64,000 nucleotides of DNA. Origin: CAYJLW01 sp964370965. Lineage in GTDB: Bacteria; Actinomycetota; Acidimicrobiia; UBA2766. The notes below the pieces were generated by a model, which ran no database searches, was not told the DNA's origin, and worked only from the letters and a program-made list of their open reading frames with translations. Position 1 is the first letter of the stretch, and every line of letters begins with the position of its first letter. The position numbers and the translations under genes are program-made. The stretch spans positions 67,936-131,935 of the forward strand of contig CAYJLW010000003.1 of assembly GCA_964370965.1 (NCBI GenBank), in the 5' to 3' direction. Below, one piece after another: positions 19,933-33,951 of the stretch.

Positions 19933-20667
19933 GTGGTCGAGACGGAGACCCGCCCCACGCGCAGCGAGCCGCGCCCGGACAAGGTGGCGGCCGTGGCGGC
20001 GATCGCCCGGCGCCTGCGCGACTCGGAGGCGGTCCTGCTCACCGAGTACCGCGGGATCACGGTCGCCGACAGCCAGGCCCTGCGCCGCTCCCTTCGCGAG
20101 GCCGGGGCGCAGGCCCAGGTCGTGAAGTGCACGCTCGCACGTCTCGCCGCCGCCGAGGTCGGTCTCGACGACCTCGTGCCCCTGCTCGAGGGTCCCCTGG
20201 CGCTCGTCTACTGCGAAACCGACCCGGCCTCGCCGGCGAAGACCCTGGCCGATTTCGCCAAGACCAACCCCGCTCTCGTCGTGAGGGGCGGCGTGCTCGG
20301 CGGCCGCCTCCTGGCGCCCGAGGACGCCAAGGCCCTCGCCGAGCTGCCCAGCCGCCCCGTCCTGCTCTCCCAGGTCGCCGGTCTCTTCGTGTCCCTGCAG
20401 TCCCAGACGGCGGGCCTCTTCCAGAGCGTGCTCGCCGCCCCCGCCAACCTCGTAGACGCCCTAGAGGCCAAGGGGGCGCCCGCCGGTGCGCCTCCCGCCG
20501 AGCCCCCGGCCGAGGCCGTGGCCCCGGAGCCCGAGGCCGCCGAGAGCGGTGAGGGCCCGACCGGCGAACCCGGCGGAGAGGCCGCCGTGGTCGAGGCCGG
20601 CCCCGACGGTCCCGACAGCGCCGCAAGTCCACGCAGTTCCGAGAGTCCCGAGGACTCCGCAGAGTGA
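19933..20667 (+). CDS. rplJ: 50S ribosomal protein L10
   Basis: L10 anchors the L7/L12 dimers to the ribosome and binds the L10 leader just upstream. The protein has 244 residues against the usual 165-180. The conserved part covers about residues 15-180 (LTEYRGITVADSQALRRSLR; KTLADFAKTNP; LPSRPVLLSQVAGLF). The extra 65 residues at the C-terminus are a Pro/Ala/Glu-rich acidic tail after the helix that binds L12. GTG 19933 was chosen because GGAGGAGG lies 5-6 bp upstream and the N-terminus then fits the family. rplL follows after 13 bp. Confidence 0.95.
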   Translation: MVETETRPTRSEPRPDKVAAVAAIARRLRDSEAVLLTEYRGITVADSQALRRSLREAGAQAQVVKCTLARLAAAEVGLDDLVPLLEGPLALVYCETDPASPAKTLADFAKTNPALVVRGGVLGGRLLAPEDAKALAELPSRPVLLSQVAGLFVSLQSQTAGLFQSVLAAPANLVDALEAKGAPAGAPPAEPPAEAVAPEPEAAESGEGPTGEPGGEAAVVEAGPDGPDSAASPRSSESPEDSAE

Positions 20668-20680
20668 CAAGGAGCAGGCA

Positions 20681-21070
20681 ATGCCCAAGTTGAGCACCGA
20701 CGAGCTCATCGACACCTTCAAGGAGATGACGCTGATCGAGCTCGCCGAGTTCAAGAAGGCGTTCGAGGACACGTTCGACGTCACCGCCGCCGCTCCCGTG
20801 GCAGTGGCCGCCATGGGGGTGCCCGCCGGAGGCGACGCCGGCGGCGCCGAGGAGGAGCAGGACGAGTTCGACGTCGTCCTGAACTCCGCGGGCGACAAGA
20901 AGATCCAGGTCATCAAGGAGGTCCGGGCCCTCACGAGCCTCGGCCTCAAGGAGGCCAAGGACCTCGTCGACAGTGCCCCGAAGGCAGTGCTCGAGAAGGT
21001 CTCCAAGGAGGACGCCGAGGCGGCCAAGGCCAAGCTCGAAGAGGCGGGCGCCTCTGTAGAGGTGAAGTGA
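20681..21070 (+). CDS. rplL: 50S ribosomal protein L7/L12
   Basis: L7/L12 is the multicopy stalk protein that recruits translational GTPases. The 129-residue product has the N-terminal dimerisation helices (STDELIDTFKEMTLIELAEF), an Ala/Gly hinge (about 35-58) and the C-terminal factor-binding domain (FDVVLNSAGDKKIQVIKEVR, GLKEAKDLVDSAPK). Length and order match the family closely. ATG 20681 has AAGGAG 7 bp upstream. It forms an operon with rplJ; rpoB follows after 115 bp with its own promoter. Confidence 0.97.
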   Translation: MPKLSTDELIDTFKEMTLIELAEFKKAFEDTFDVTAAAPVAVAAMGVPAGGDAGGAEEEQDEFDVVLNSAGDKKIQVIKEVRALTSLGLKEAKDLVDSAPKAVLEKVSKEDAEAAKAKLEEAGASVEVK

Positions 21071-21092
21071 AACCAGCGCCGACGATTGGTGT

Positions 21093-21120
21093 TTGAACTC
21101 GGGGCCCTGAGTGTGATACT
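21093..21120 (+). promoter_or_regulatory. rpoBC promoter
   Basis: TTGAAC (21093-21098), 16-bp spacer, GATACT (21115-21120) with a TG one base upstream (extended -10). It lies in the rplL-rpoB gap, about 65 bp before the rpoB start. It allows rpoBC to be transcribed in addition to readthrough from rplJL. Confidence 0.6.
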
Positions 21121-21185
21121 CTGATCGTTCGCCCTGAAGTCCCCTGCCCTGTCTGCGCGCAACGTTCTTGAAGGAGTGAGGCTGC

Positions 21186-24100
21186 TTGGCGACCTCGACG
21201 CGCCCTGCCGTCCGTAACCGCGTCTCTTTTGCCACGATCGAGGAGGTTCTCCCTCTACCCGATCTCCTGGCTGTCCAGAAAGAGTCCTTCGAGTGGTTCA
21301 TGACCACCGGGATCTCCGATGTCCTCCGGGACATCTCGCCCATCGAGGACTACTCCGGGAATCTCAGCCTGGAGTTCGTCGACCACCAGTTCGACGAGCC
21401 CAAGCACTCCATCGAGGAGTGCCGCGAGCGGGACATGATGTACGGCTGCCCGCTGTTCGTCATCGCCCGTTTCGGCAACCGCGAGACGGGTGAGATCAAG
21501 GAGCAGCGGGTCTTCCTCGGCGAGTTCCCGCTCATGACGCCCTCGGGCACGTTCATCATCAACGGCACCGAGAAGGTCGTCGTCAGCCAACTGGTGCGCA
21601 GCCCCGGCGTCTACTTCGACGTCGCCCCCGACAAGACGTCGGAGAAGCTCGTCTACTCCGCCAAGGTGATCCCCGGCCGAGGCGCCTGGCTCGAGTTCGA
21701 CACCGACAAGCGTGAGACGATCGGCGTCCGCATCGACCGCAAGCGCCGCCAGTACGTCACCACCCTCCTCCGGGCCCTGGACTTCCCGGGCTACGACTTC
21801 ACCACCGACGAGGCCATCCTCGCCTTCTTCGACGGCGCCGAGTCGATCGCGAACAGCCTCGAGCGCGACAACACCACCACGCGCGAGGACGCCCTGATCG
21901 ACATCTACCGCAAGCTCCGCCCGGGCGAGCCGCCCACGGCGGAGGCCGCCCGTGGGCTCATGGAGCAGCTCTTCTTCTCCCCGAAGCGCTACGACCTCCA
22001 CAGGGTGGGCCGCTACAAGGCGAACCAGAAGCTGGGCAACGAAGTGCCCGAGGGTGTCCACGTGCTCACGCCCGACGACATGCTGGGCACGGTGAAGTAC
22101 CTCGTGCGGCTCCACGCCGGCGAGGCCGGCTACCAGACCGACGACATCGACCACTTCGGCAACCGCCGGATCCGCCCCGTGGGCGAGCTCATCCAGAACC
22201 AGGTCCGCGTGGGCCTCTCCCGGATGGAGCGGGTCGTGCGCGAGCGCATGACCACCCAGGACGTGGAGGCGATCACGCCCACCACGCTCATCAACATCCG
22301 GCCCCTCACGGCGGCCATCAAGGAGTTCTTCGGCACCTCCCAGCTCTCCCAGCTCTACGACCAGACGAACCCGCTCACGGGCCTCACGCACAAGCGGCGC
22401 CTGTCGGCTCTCGGCCCGGGCGGGCTCTCGCGGGAGCGGGCGGGCTTCGAGGTCCGCGACGTGCACTCCAGCCACTACGGGCGCATGTGTCCCATCGAGA
22501 CCCCCGAGGGCCCGAACATCGGCCTCATCGGCTCCCTGGCGACCTACGCCCGCATCAACAACTTCGGCTTCATCGAGACGCCGTACCGCAAGGTCGTCGG
22601 GGGCAAGGTCACCGAGGACGTCGACTACCTCGACGCCCTCAGTGAGGACCGCCACGTCATCGCGCAGGCGAACACGCCGTTCGACAAGAAGACCCGTCGC
22701 TTCCTCGAGGAGCGCGTCCTCGTGCGCAAGGGCGGCGAGGTCGAGTACGTGACGCCCGAAGAAGTCGACTACATGGACGTCTCGCCCCGCCAGATCGTGT
22801 CCGTGTCGACGTCATGCATCCCTTTCCTGGAGCACGACGACGCCAACAGGGCGCTCATGGGCTCCAACATGCAGCGCCAGGCCGTCCCGCTCCTGCGGGC
22901 CGAGGCGCCCTTCATCGGCACCGGCATGGAGGCACGGGCGGCGATCGACGCCGGCGACGTCGTGCTCGCCGAGGAGGACGGCACCGTCGTCGAGGTCGCC
23001 GGCGACCGTATCGTCGTCGAGGCGCCCAACAAGGCCCGCCACACCTACCGGCTGGCGAAGTTCCAGCGCTCCAACCAGTCGACGTGCATCAACCAGAAGC
23101 CCCTCGTCGTCGAGGGCCAGGCCGTGGCCAAGGGCGACGCCCTCGCCGACGGTCCCGCCACCGACGGGGGCGAGCTCGCCCTGGGCAAGAACCTCCTCGT
23201 GGCCTTCATGACCCTCGAGGGCCAGACCTTCGAAGACGCCATCGTCGTCTCCCAGCGTCTCGTGCGCGACGACGTCCTCACCTCAATCCACATCGAGGAG
23301 TACGAGGTTGACGCCCGCGACACGAAGTTGGGCGAGGAGGAGATCACCCGCGACATCCCCAACGTCTCCGAAGAGGCCCTGCGCGACCTCGACGAGCGGG
23401 GGATCATCCGCATCGGCGCCGAGGTGGGCCCCGGCGACTACCTGGTGGGCAAGGTCACGCCCAAGGGCGAGACCGAGCTCACCCCCGAGGAGCGCCTGCT
23501 CCGGGCCATCTTCGGCGAGAAGGCCCGCGAGGTGCGCGACACCAGTCTCAAGGTTCCCCACGGCGAGTCCGGCAAGGTCATCGACGTCCGGGTCTACAGC
23601 CGCGAGGACAACTACGACCTCCAGCCCGGGGTGAACAAGCTCGTGCGCGTCTACGTGGCGCAACGGCGCAAGATCAGCGAGGGTGACAAGCTCGCCGGCC
23701 GCCACGGCAACAAGGGCGTCATCGCCAAGGTGCTGCCCGTCGAGGACATGCCCTTCATGGCCGACGGCACTCCCGTGGACATCGTGCTCTCTCCCTTGGG
23801 CGTCCCGACCCGCATGAACGTGGGCCAGGTGCTCGAGACCCTCACCGGCTGGGCGGCTTTCACCGGCTGGGAGGACGGCCCGCAGGCCGTGCCCCTGGAC
23901 CGCGAGCGCAAGAGCCACCCGCTGCGGCGCCCCGCGGCCTACGTGGCCTCGCCCGTCTTCGACGGGGCCCACTGGTCCGACGAGGAGGCCGCCCACGCCG
24001 GCGTGAACCCCGACACCGGCAAGGCGCACCCCTCGATCCAGTCGCTCCTGCGCCAGTCGAACCCGACCGCGGACGGTGTCCGCATCATCGGCGACGACGG

Positions 24101-24613
24101 CAAGGTGCAGCTCTTCGACGGCCGCAGCGGCGAGCCCTACGACCGTCCGGTGGCCGTGGGCTACATGTACATCCTGAAGCTCAGCCACCTCGTCGACGAC
24201 AAGATCCACGCCCGCTCCACGGGGCCGTACTCGATGATCACCCAGCAGCCCCTGGGCGGCAAGGCGCAGTTCGGCGGGCAGCGCTTCGGTGAGATGGAGG
24301 TGTGGGCACTCGAGGCCTACGGCGCCTCCTACGCCCTCCAAGAGCTGCTCACGATCAAGTCCGACGACGTCCTCGGGCGCGTCAAGGTCTACGAGGCGAT
24401 CGTCAAGGGCGAGAACATCCCCGAGCCCGGGATCCCCGAGTCCTTCAAGGTCCTCATCAAGGAGATGCAGTCGCTCTGCCTGAACGTCGAGGTGCTCTCC
24501 GCCGAGGGCGCCGAGATCGAGCTCCGCGAGTACGACGAGGACGTCTATCGCACGGCGGAGGAGCTCGGCATCGACATCTCACGGCCCGAGCGGGGCGAAG
24601 CGGAGGAAGCGTG

Positions 24614-24614
<1 letters not shown>
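21186..24614 (+). CDS. rpoB: DNA-directed RNA polymerase subunit beta
   Basis: The beta subunit of core RNA polymerase, 1142 residues, a normal actinobacterial length. All landmark regions are present: the fork loop/rifampicin pocket (SQLSQLYDQTNPL, about residues 385-397), SALGPGGLSRERAGFEVRDV, the active-site helper KLAGRHGNKGV, and the C-terminal clamp helix (GGQRFGEMEVWALEAYGA). The start is TTG 21186, with AAGGAG about 11 bp upstream; no ATG fits. In the rifampicin pocket the usual FMDQNN reads LYDQTN, so three positions differ from the common sequence. The stop overlaps the rpoC start region (GTGATG), which couples the two genes. Confidence 0.98.
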
Positions 24615-28552
<3,938 letters not shown>

Positions 28553-28577
28553 GGCTCCGCCTGGGTGCATTCCGTGC

Positions 28578-28610
28578 GGGGCTCCGCGCTCTGCGCGACC
28601 ACTGAGCCCC
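28578..28610 (+). terminator. Candidate rpoBC terminator
   Basis: GGGGCTC (28578-28584) pairs with GAGCCCC (28604-28610) around a loop that can itself fold (GCGC/GCGC). A pyrimidine-rich tract follows. It begins 26 bp after the rpoC stop. Confidence 0.5.
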
Positions 28611-28787
28611 TCGTCCTCCCCTTTGCCGTCGGGGGCGATCTGCCCGGCTCGCCGGCCCGAAGGCGACACGTCGGTGTCCGGGCCTTTGGCCTTTCCCCTC
28701 AAGAGCCCACCGTCGACGTCCGATGCAATCCGAGTTCAGGTCGAGCGTGTTCGGCCAATGGGTTCTGGGGAGGAGAGGAGCGGGATC

Positions 28788-30689
28788 ATGGGTGCCACGG
28801 AGGTCGGGCGAAGCGACGGACACGGACGGCGGACGTCGGGGCACGGTCGCGGCCTTGTCGTGAAGGTGATGCTGATCGGTCTCGTCCCGCTGCTGCTGGC
28901 AGCCGCGATCATGTACATGCAGGCCCGCTCGAACGCGGCCGGCGCCGACAGACGCAACGCCCAGGCGAAGGCGGCCGCGGCCGCCGCCGCCATCGGCGAC
29001 ATCTTCCAGGGATGGCGAAACGAGCTGCTCATCGCCGCCAACAACGACATCCTGAGGCGCTGGTACGCCGATCCCGCGGACAGGGACGAGCTCCGGCCCG
29101 CCGTGGAGGGCATGCTCGTCCAGCTCCACTCCCTGTACCCGGACCTCGTCGACGAGGCCTGCCTCATCGACGTCGGGGGGATCGAGGCCGCCCGTCAGGT
29201 GCGGGGCGAGCCCGCCCCTCTCCAGGACCTCTCCCCGGACGAGTCCGAGGCGTCGTTCTTCGCGCCCACCTTCGCGCTCGACGCCGGTGGCGTGTACCAG
29301 AACTCCCCCTACGTCTCGGCGGACAGCGGCCGCTGGGTCATCTCCAACACCACTCCTCTCGTCGTGGGGGGCGCCAAGGTGGGGCTGCTCCACTTCGAGG
29401 GGAGCCTGCAAGGGATGCGCGTGCGCCTCCAGAAGATGCTGGGTCCGGGCGGTGAGGCCCGGGTCGTGGACCGGGCGACGGGCAAGGTCGTCATCGACAC
29501 GTCCGCCCGTGGTCCTATCGGGTCCCGCGCGTTCCGCTCGGCCGGGGACTCCGCGGCCCCGGGCGGCACGGTTTCGGCCACAGCGCCGGTGGCGGTGGGG
29601 CGGGGGAACCGGAACAGGTGGGCCGTCGAGGTGTTCCTGCCCCGTTCCAGTCCCCTCAGCGGGGGGGACGCCATCCGTTTCGCGGTCTTCGTCGTCCTCA
29701 CGCTCGTGGGTCTGGTGTTCGCCGCGCGTTCCTTTATCCGCTCCCTGGTCGATCCCATCGACGAGATGACGGAGGTCGCCACACGCCTCGCCGACGGCGA
29801 CCTCACGGCGCGCATCGAGGTCAAGCGCGACGACGAGGTCGGGTCCCTCGGGAATGCGGTCAATGCGGCGGTCGACAACCTGCACACGGCGCTGCGGGAC
29901 ATCGTCTCCGAGACGGGGACGCTCTCGGGCCAGTCGACCGACATGGCGGCGCTGAGCGCGAAGCTCGCCGACGGGGCCCGCGAGACCAGCGCGGAGGCCG
30001 AGGTCCTCGCCTCGGCGGCCGAGCAGGTTGCCAGCACGTCGTCGGCGTCCGCCGCCGGAGTGGAGGCGATCACGGCGTCGATAGACGGGATCGCGGCGCA
30101 GGCGGTCGAGGCGGGGAAGGTGGCCAGCGCGGCCGTGGCGCTCGCCGAGACCGCCCGGGGCGCCGTCGGTGGACTGCGCCAGAGCTCGGCGGAGATCAGC
30201 GAGGTCGTGAACACGATCACCGCCGTGGCCGCCCAGACGAACCTGTTGGCTCTCAACGCCACGATCGAGGCCGCCCGCAGCGGGGAGGCCGGTCGGGGAT
30301 TCGCCGTGGTTGCCGGGGAGGTGAAGGACCTCGCCCGCCAGACGTCCGAGGCGACAGCGGGCATCTCGGCGCGGGCGGATGCGATTCTGGCCGACACGGC
30401 CGCGGTCGCCTCGGCCATGGACGACATCACCGAGGTCATCGGACGGATCGACAGCGTGCAAAGCTCGATCTCCGCTGTCGTGGAGGAGCAGTCGGCGACG
30501 ACGCTGGCCATCACCGGGAACGTCGAGGACTCCCTGAAGGCGGCGAACGGGATCTCGTCCAGTACCGCCACGGTGGCCGAAGCCGTTCAGACGACGGCCA
30601 CGGGTGCCATGGACACGAGAGACACGGCCTCCCGGATGGCCCACATGGCGACCGTGCTCACCGAGCTCGTCGGCCGTTTCCGCGTGTAG
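28788..30689 (+). CDS. Methyl-accepting chemotaxis protein
   Basis: A transmembrane chemoreceptor of 633 residues. There is a first membrane helix (VVKVMLIGLVPLLLAAAIMY, about 24-43), an extracytoplasmic sensor of about 250 residues that looks Cache-like (GRWVISNTTPLVVGGAKVGL) and a second membrane helix (about 296-316). A HAMP domain follows (DPIDEMTEVATRLADGDLTA), then a cytoplasmic signalling hairpin with the signature NLLALNATIEAARSGEAGRG (about 485-504). There is no C-terminal CheR-docking pentapeptide. ATG 28788 follows a purine-rich ribosome site (GGAGGAGAGGAG). No che or flagellar genes are in the window, so the signalling partners must lie elsewhere. It converges with the regulator at 30722. 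Confidence 0.92.
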   Translation: MGATEVGRSDGHGRRTSGHGRGLVVKVMLIGLVPLLLAAAIMYMQARSNAAGADRRNAQAKAAAAAAAIGDIFQGWRNELLIAANNDILRRWYADPADRDELRPAVEGMLVQLHSLYPDLVDEACLIDVGGIEAARQVRGEPAPLQDLSPDESEASFFAPTFALDAGGVYQNSPYVSADSGRWVISNTTPLVVGGAKVGLLHFEGSLQGMRVRLQKMLGPGGEARVVDRATGKVVIDTSARGPIGSRAFRSAGDSAAPGGTVSATAPVAVGRGNRNRWAVEVFLPRSSPLSGGDAIRFAVFVVLTLVGLVFAARSFIRSLVDPIDEMTEVATRLADGDLTARIEVKRDDEVGSLGNAVNAAVDNLHTALRDIVSETGTLSGQSTDMAALSAKLADGARETSAEAEVLASAAEQVASTSSASAAGVEAITASIDGIAAQAVEAGKVASAAVALAETARGAVGGLRQSSAEISEVVNTITAVAAQTNLLALNATIEAARSGEAGRGFAVVAGEVKDLARQTSEATAGISARADAILADTAAVASAMDDITEVIGRIDSVQSSISAVVEEQSATTLAITGNVEDSLKAANGISSSTATVAEAVQTTATGAMDTRDTASRMAHMATVLTELVGRFRV

Positions 30690-30721
30690 TCGCCGAGAGG
30701 CGCGGCGTGCGCCCGAGTTGC

Positions 30722-33700
30722 TCAGGCCTGTTTCGCTCCCGTGACGGCGGCCGCGGCGGCGCGGAGGTCGTCACCGGGCAGTCCCATGTCCTCCAGCGCG
30801 CGGGCCGTGCGTTCGGCCGTCGCCGTGGCATCGGCCCGGTGGCCGCACGCCGTCATCACCCGGACGACCAGCAGGCAGAGATCCTCGTCCTCCGGAGCGA
30901 GTTGCCACACCCGGCGCGCGGTGGAGTCGACCCGGGGGGCCTCGCCCGCGTCGAGTCGGTCGCTCAGGAGGGTGCGGGCGGAAGCCAGGAACAGGCTGCG
31001 GAGCCGCCAGCGGCAGTCCGAGGCGAAGTCCTCGTAGGCGAGCTGCTCGGCGCAGAAGTCGGCGCGGTAGAGGGCGACGGCCGCCTCCACGTCGTCCACG
31101 CCGCCCTTGCAGAGAGCGACGAACTCGGCTGTGTCCAGCCGGATGTCCGGTCCCGGGACGAGGCGGACCAGGCCGTCCTCGCAGCGGATCGGCCCGTCGG
31201 GAGTGAGGCCGAGCTGGCGGCGCAGCCTGCGCAGGAGGCTGTGGAGCCGTGCGCGTCCGGCCTCGGCGTCGGCGCCCGGCCAGAGGCACTCGATCACGAA
31301 GTCGATCGTGACGGGACCCTCGGCGGCGGCGAGGAGCGCCAGGAGGCGGCCGGCGTAGCCGGGCGGGCCGGGGGAGGACTGCCCGTCCCGTTCGATCTCC
31401 GCCTCCCGGGCGAGGAGGCGCACGAGGATGGGCTCCGGAGACGGGGCGACCGGGCTCTGCCGGCCGTCCCGCCGCCTGGGGCCCTTCGCGCCCCCTGGGC
31501 CCGGTCCACCGGCGAGGGCGGCCTCCACCCGGGCGCGCTGTCCCGGGAGGATGGCGTCGAGGCGGGACGAATACACCTGCCAGGCCGTGCTGTCCCGGCC
31601 GGAGCGGAGCTGGTCGGCGAGGAGGCGGAAGAGGGTGATGCCCGCGGCCGTGTCGAGGCCGGCGTTGCGCTGGTGGTCCGCCACCGAGAGGAGCTCGTCG
31701 ACGGCGCCGTCGTCCCCTTCGGCCAAGCGGAGGCGGGCCCGGGCGATCTCGACCTGCCAGGGGACGTAGGGGTGCAGGAAGGGGCCGCAGCGGCCCCGGT
31801 CGAGCCAGTGAGCGGCCCGCGCCTGGTCCGCGGCGTCGAGGTAGGCGTTGGCCAGGCCGAGGGCGACGTCCGTCATCTGAGTGGGGCGCATACGCTCCTG
31901 GCCCTCGATCCAGAGCTCCTCGGCGACGGCATCCAGCTCGGGGGAGGGTCCCTTGCGAGGGACCTCGGCGACGAGGCGCAGCAGGCGGGCCGTGAGCCCG
32001 ACGTCGAGAGCGCCGATCGACTCGGCCCACTCCTGCGCCTCCTCGGTCGTGTGCAGGGCCCTTTCGAACTGGCCGGCGAGGCACTGCGCGTGAGCGAGCA
32101 TGAGGAGGAAGAAGGCCGCGTGCGGGTGCCGGCGGCGCCGGGCGGACGTCACGGCTTTCTCGACGGCCGCGATCGCGTCGGTCGCCGGCCGGCCGCCGCT
32201 GGTGCAGTCCAGGTAGACGCCCAGGGCGTGCGCGCCGGACGTGTCGCGCCCGGCTCTGCGCAAGGCCTTCACGCCGAGGTCCAGGTAGGCGCGCCCGGTC
32301 TCGCGCTCCGTTCGGCTCCCGCGGTACAGCATTGCCACGCCCAGGGCCTGGAGGAGGTAGCCGGCGGCCTCGAACGCCCCGGCGACCGTGTGGTCGAGCC
32401 GGCGCGCCACCGCCTCCGGCGTGAGCTCGTCCTCGCAGTAGACGAGGAGCTCCTCGCCGGCCACGAGGAACGCCCGGCGGTCGCCCTCGAGGAGGAGGTG
32501 GTGGGCGAGCAGGGCGGACGCCCGCATCGATTCGGCCCGCCCCACGGCGCGCATCTCGTCGCGCAGGTCGCGAAGTTCGCGTTCGCTGCCCTGGCGGAGG
32601 CCGACGGCCGCGGTCGCGTCGGCGAGGCGGATTGCCGGAGACCGGCAGTCGGCGGGAAGGGCGGCGGCGAAGGCCCGGAGGGCGCGGAATCGGGATCCTT
32701 CCAGGAGGCGCTCGGCGGCGTCCTCCAGCAGCCTGGCCGCGTCGTCCCAACGACAGGCGTCGAGCAGGAGGCGCAGGGCGAGGTCGGTCTCCCCGGCGGA
32801 TGCGAGCCCGCGGGCGAGGCGACTGCGGGTACCGGAGGCGACCTGGGTGCCGAGGAGCGCTCCCGTCAGGAGATCCCGCAACGACCACCAGCCGTCCTCG
32901 GAGCGCACGACCAGGGACGGGTGGTCGGTGGCGAAGCGGCCGAGCTCGGTGGCGACGGCCGTGGGGACATCCTGGAGCAGGACCGCGGCCGGGACGCGGG
33001 GAAGGCCTGCGACGGCGGCCAGACGCTCGCGCGCCTCGTTGCTCAGGCCTGCGAGGGCGTCGGCGGCGAGGGAGTTCCGGGCGCCCGTGGGCAACGGGGT
33101 CTCTCCGCGGCCCGCGCGGGCGGCGGCCAGACCGACGGCCAGCGGCCATCCGCCGGTCACCTCGTAGACCCGAGCGGCCTGCTCCGGATCACCGAGGACT
33201 CGGGCGGTCTCCTCGGCGTCGAAACGAAGGTCGTCGGCCCGGTGGACAACCGCTCGCCCTGCCGCCTCGACCTTGAGGAGGGACGCCGGGGGATCCCCTT
33301 GGAGCGTGACTACGAGGAGGATCCCTGCTGGGGAGGTTGCCACGACGGTCTCCAGGAGACCCTCGCAGACGGCGTCCGGGAGCGCGTCGACGTCGTCGAG
33401 GACGATGCCGCCGGGGCCCCCGACGTCTCTCAGCAGGTAGGCCAGCCGGGCGAGGGCGACGTCGTCCACGTCGTCGCTCGGGACGGCGTCCCGGAGGCCG
33501 GGCCAGGCATGGGCGAGAGCCCGGGTGAGGTAGCCGGCGGCGGTGGCGAGGTCGCGATCGGCGGTGTCGGCCGCGTACCAGGCGAACGGGCGGCCGGAGG
33601 CACCGGCGAGCTGCGTGGCGAGGGCGGACTTGCCGTAGCCCGAGGGGGCGGCGAGGACGACGACGTCTGTGCCCGGCGCCGCGCCGAGGCGGGGCCTGTC

Positions 33701-33820
33701 CACGAGGCCGTTGAAGCGCGGAGGACGTGCCTTGTGCGCGAGATAGCGCGCCGGAGCCGCGGCCGGATCCGTCTTCGGCATCCGGACGACGTGGAGCGGC
33801 GACCTCGCTGCGCGGGTCAC
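30722..33820 (-). CDS. Large ATPase regulator with C-terminal winged-helix/BTAD domain
   Basis: A transcriptional regulator of 1032 residues in the MalT/SARP style. The P-loop APSGYGKS is at residues 58-65 and Walker B GGIVLDDVDAL at about 137-147. A long helical TPR-like region spans about 300-770. The C-terminus holds a winged-helix segment (VTIDFVIECLWPGADAEAGR, LHSLLRRLRRQLG) followed by a BTAD-type helical domain. GTG 33820 was chosen because GGGGGAAG lies 7-9 bp upstream; the ATG at 33781 in frame has no ribosome site. It lies 131 bp downstream of the 2007-residue exported protein gene, same strand, so they may be co-transcribed. The resemblance in layout to the regulator at 3980 is notable. 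Target unknown. Confidence 0.85.
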   Translation of the reverse strand: MTRAARSPLHVVRMPKTDPAAAPARYLAHKARPPRFNGLVDRPRLGAAPGTDVVVLAAPSGYGKSALATQLAGASGRPFAWYAADTADRDLATAAGYLTRALAHAWPGLRDAVPSDDVDDVALARLAYLLRDVGGPGGIVLDDVDALPDAVCEGLLETVVATSPAGILLVVTLQGDPPASLLKVEAAGRAVVHRADDLRFDAEETARVLGDPEQAARVYEVTGGWPLAVGLAAARAGRGETPLPTGARNSLAADALAGLSNEARERLAAVAGLPRVPAAVLLQDVPTAVATELGRFATDHPSLVVRSEDGWWSLRDLLTGALLGTQVASGTRSRLARGLASAGETDLALRLLLDACRWDDAARLLEDAAERLLEGSRFRALRAFAAALPADCRSPAIRLADATAAVGLRQGSERELRDLRDEMRAVGRAESMRASALLAHHLLLEGDRRAFLVAGEELLVYCEDELTPEAVARRLDHTVAGAFEAAGYLLQALGVAMLYRGSRTERETGRAYLDLGVKALRRAGRDTSGAHALGVYLDCTSGGRPATDAIAAVEKAVTSARRRRHPHAAFFLLMLAHAQCLAGQFERALHTTEEAQEWAESIGALDVGLTARLLRLVAEVPRKGPSPELDAVAEELWIEGQERMRPTQMTDVALGLANAYLDAADQARAAHWLDRGRCGPFLHPYVPWQVEIARARLRLAEGDDGAVDELLSVADHQRNAGLDTAAGITLFRLLADQLRSGRDSTAWQVYSSRLDAILPGQRARVEAALAGGPGPGGAKGPRRRDGRQSPVAPSPEPILVRLLAREAEIERDGQSSPGPPGYAGRLLALLAAAEGPVTIDFVIECLWPGADAEAGRARLHSLLRRLRRQLGLTPDGPIRCEDGLVRLVPGPDIRLDTAEFVALCKGGVDDVEAAVALYRADFCAEQLAYEDFASDCRWRLRSLFLASARTLLSDRLDAGEAPRVDSTARRVWQLAPEDEDLCLLVVRVMTACGHRADATATAERTARALEDMGLPGDDLRAAAAAVTGAKQA

Positions 33821-33951
33821 GGACGTGCTTCCCCCATCGAGACCTCTGGGTGTGCGCTCAGAGCCCGACACCAGTTGTAGTGAGCCGTCAGGCGAAGGGG
33901 AATGGGTCGCGGAACCCATTGGGGAACGGCCTCCGGAGCGATTCGTCGGCG

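Noticed and set aside
29618..33880. 1420-codon plus-strand open frame
   Set aside because: It overlaps the chemoreceptor and, antisense, the BTAD regulator. The translation is Arg/Gly/Glu-rich without any domain; it is a high-GC shadow frame.
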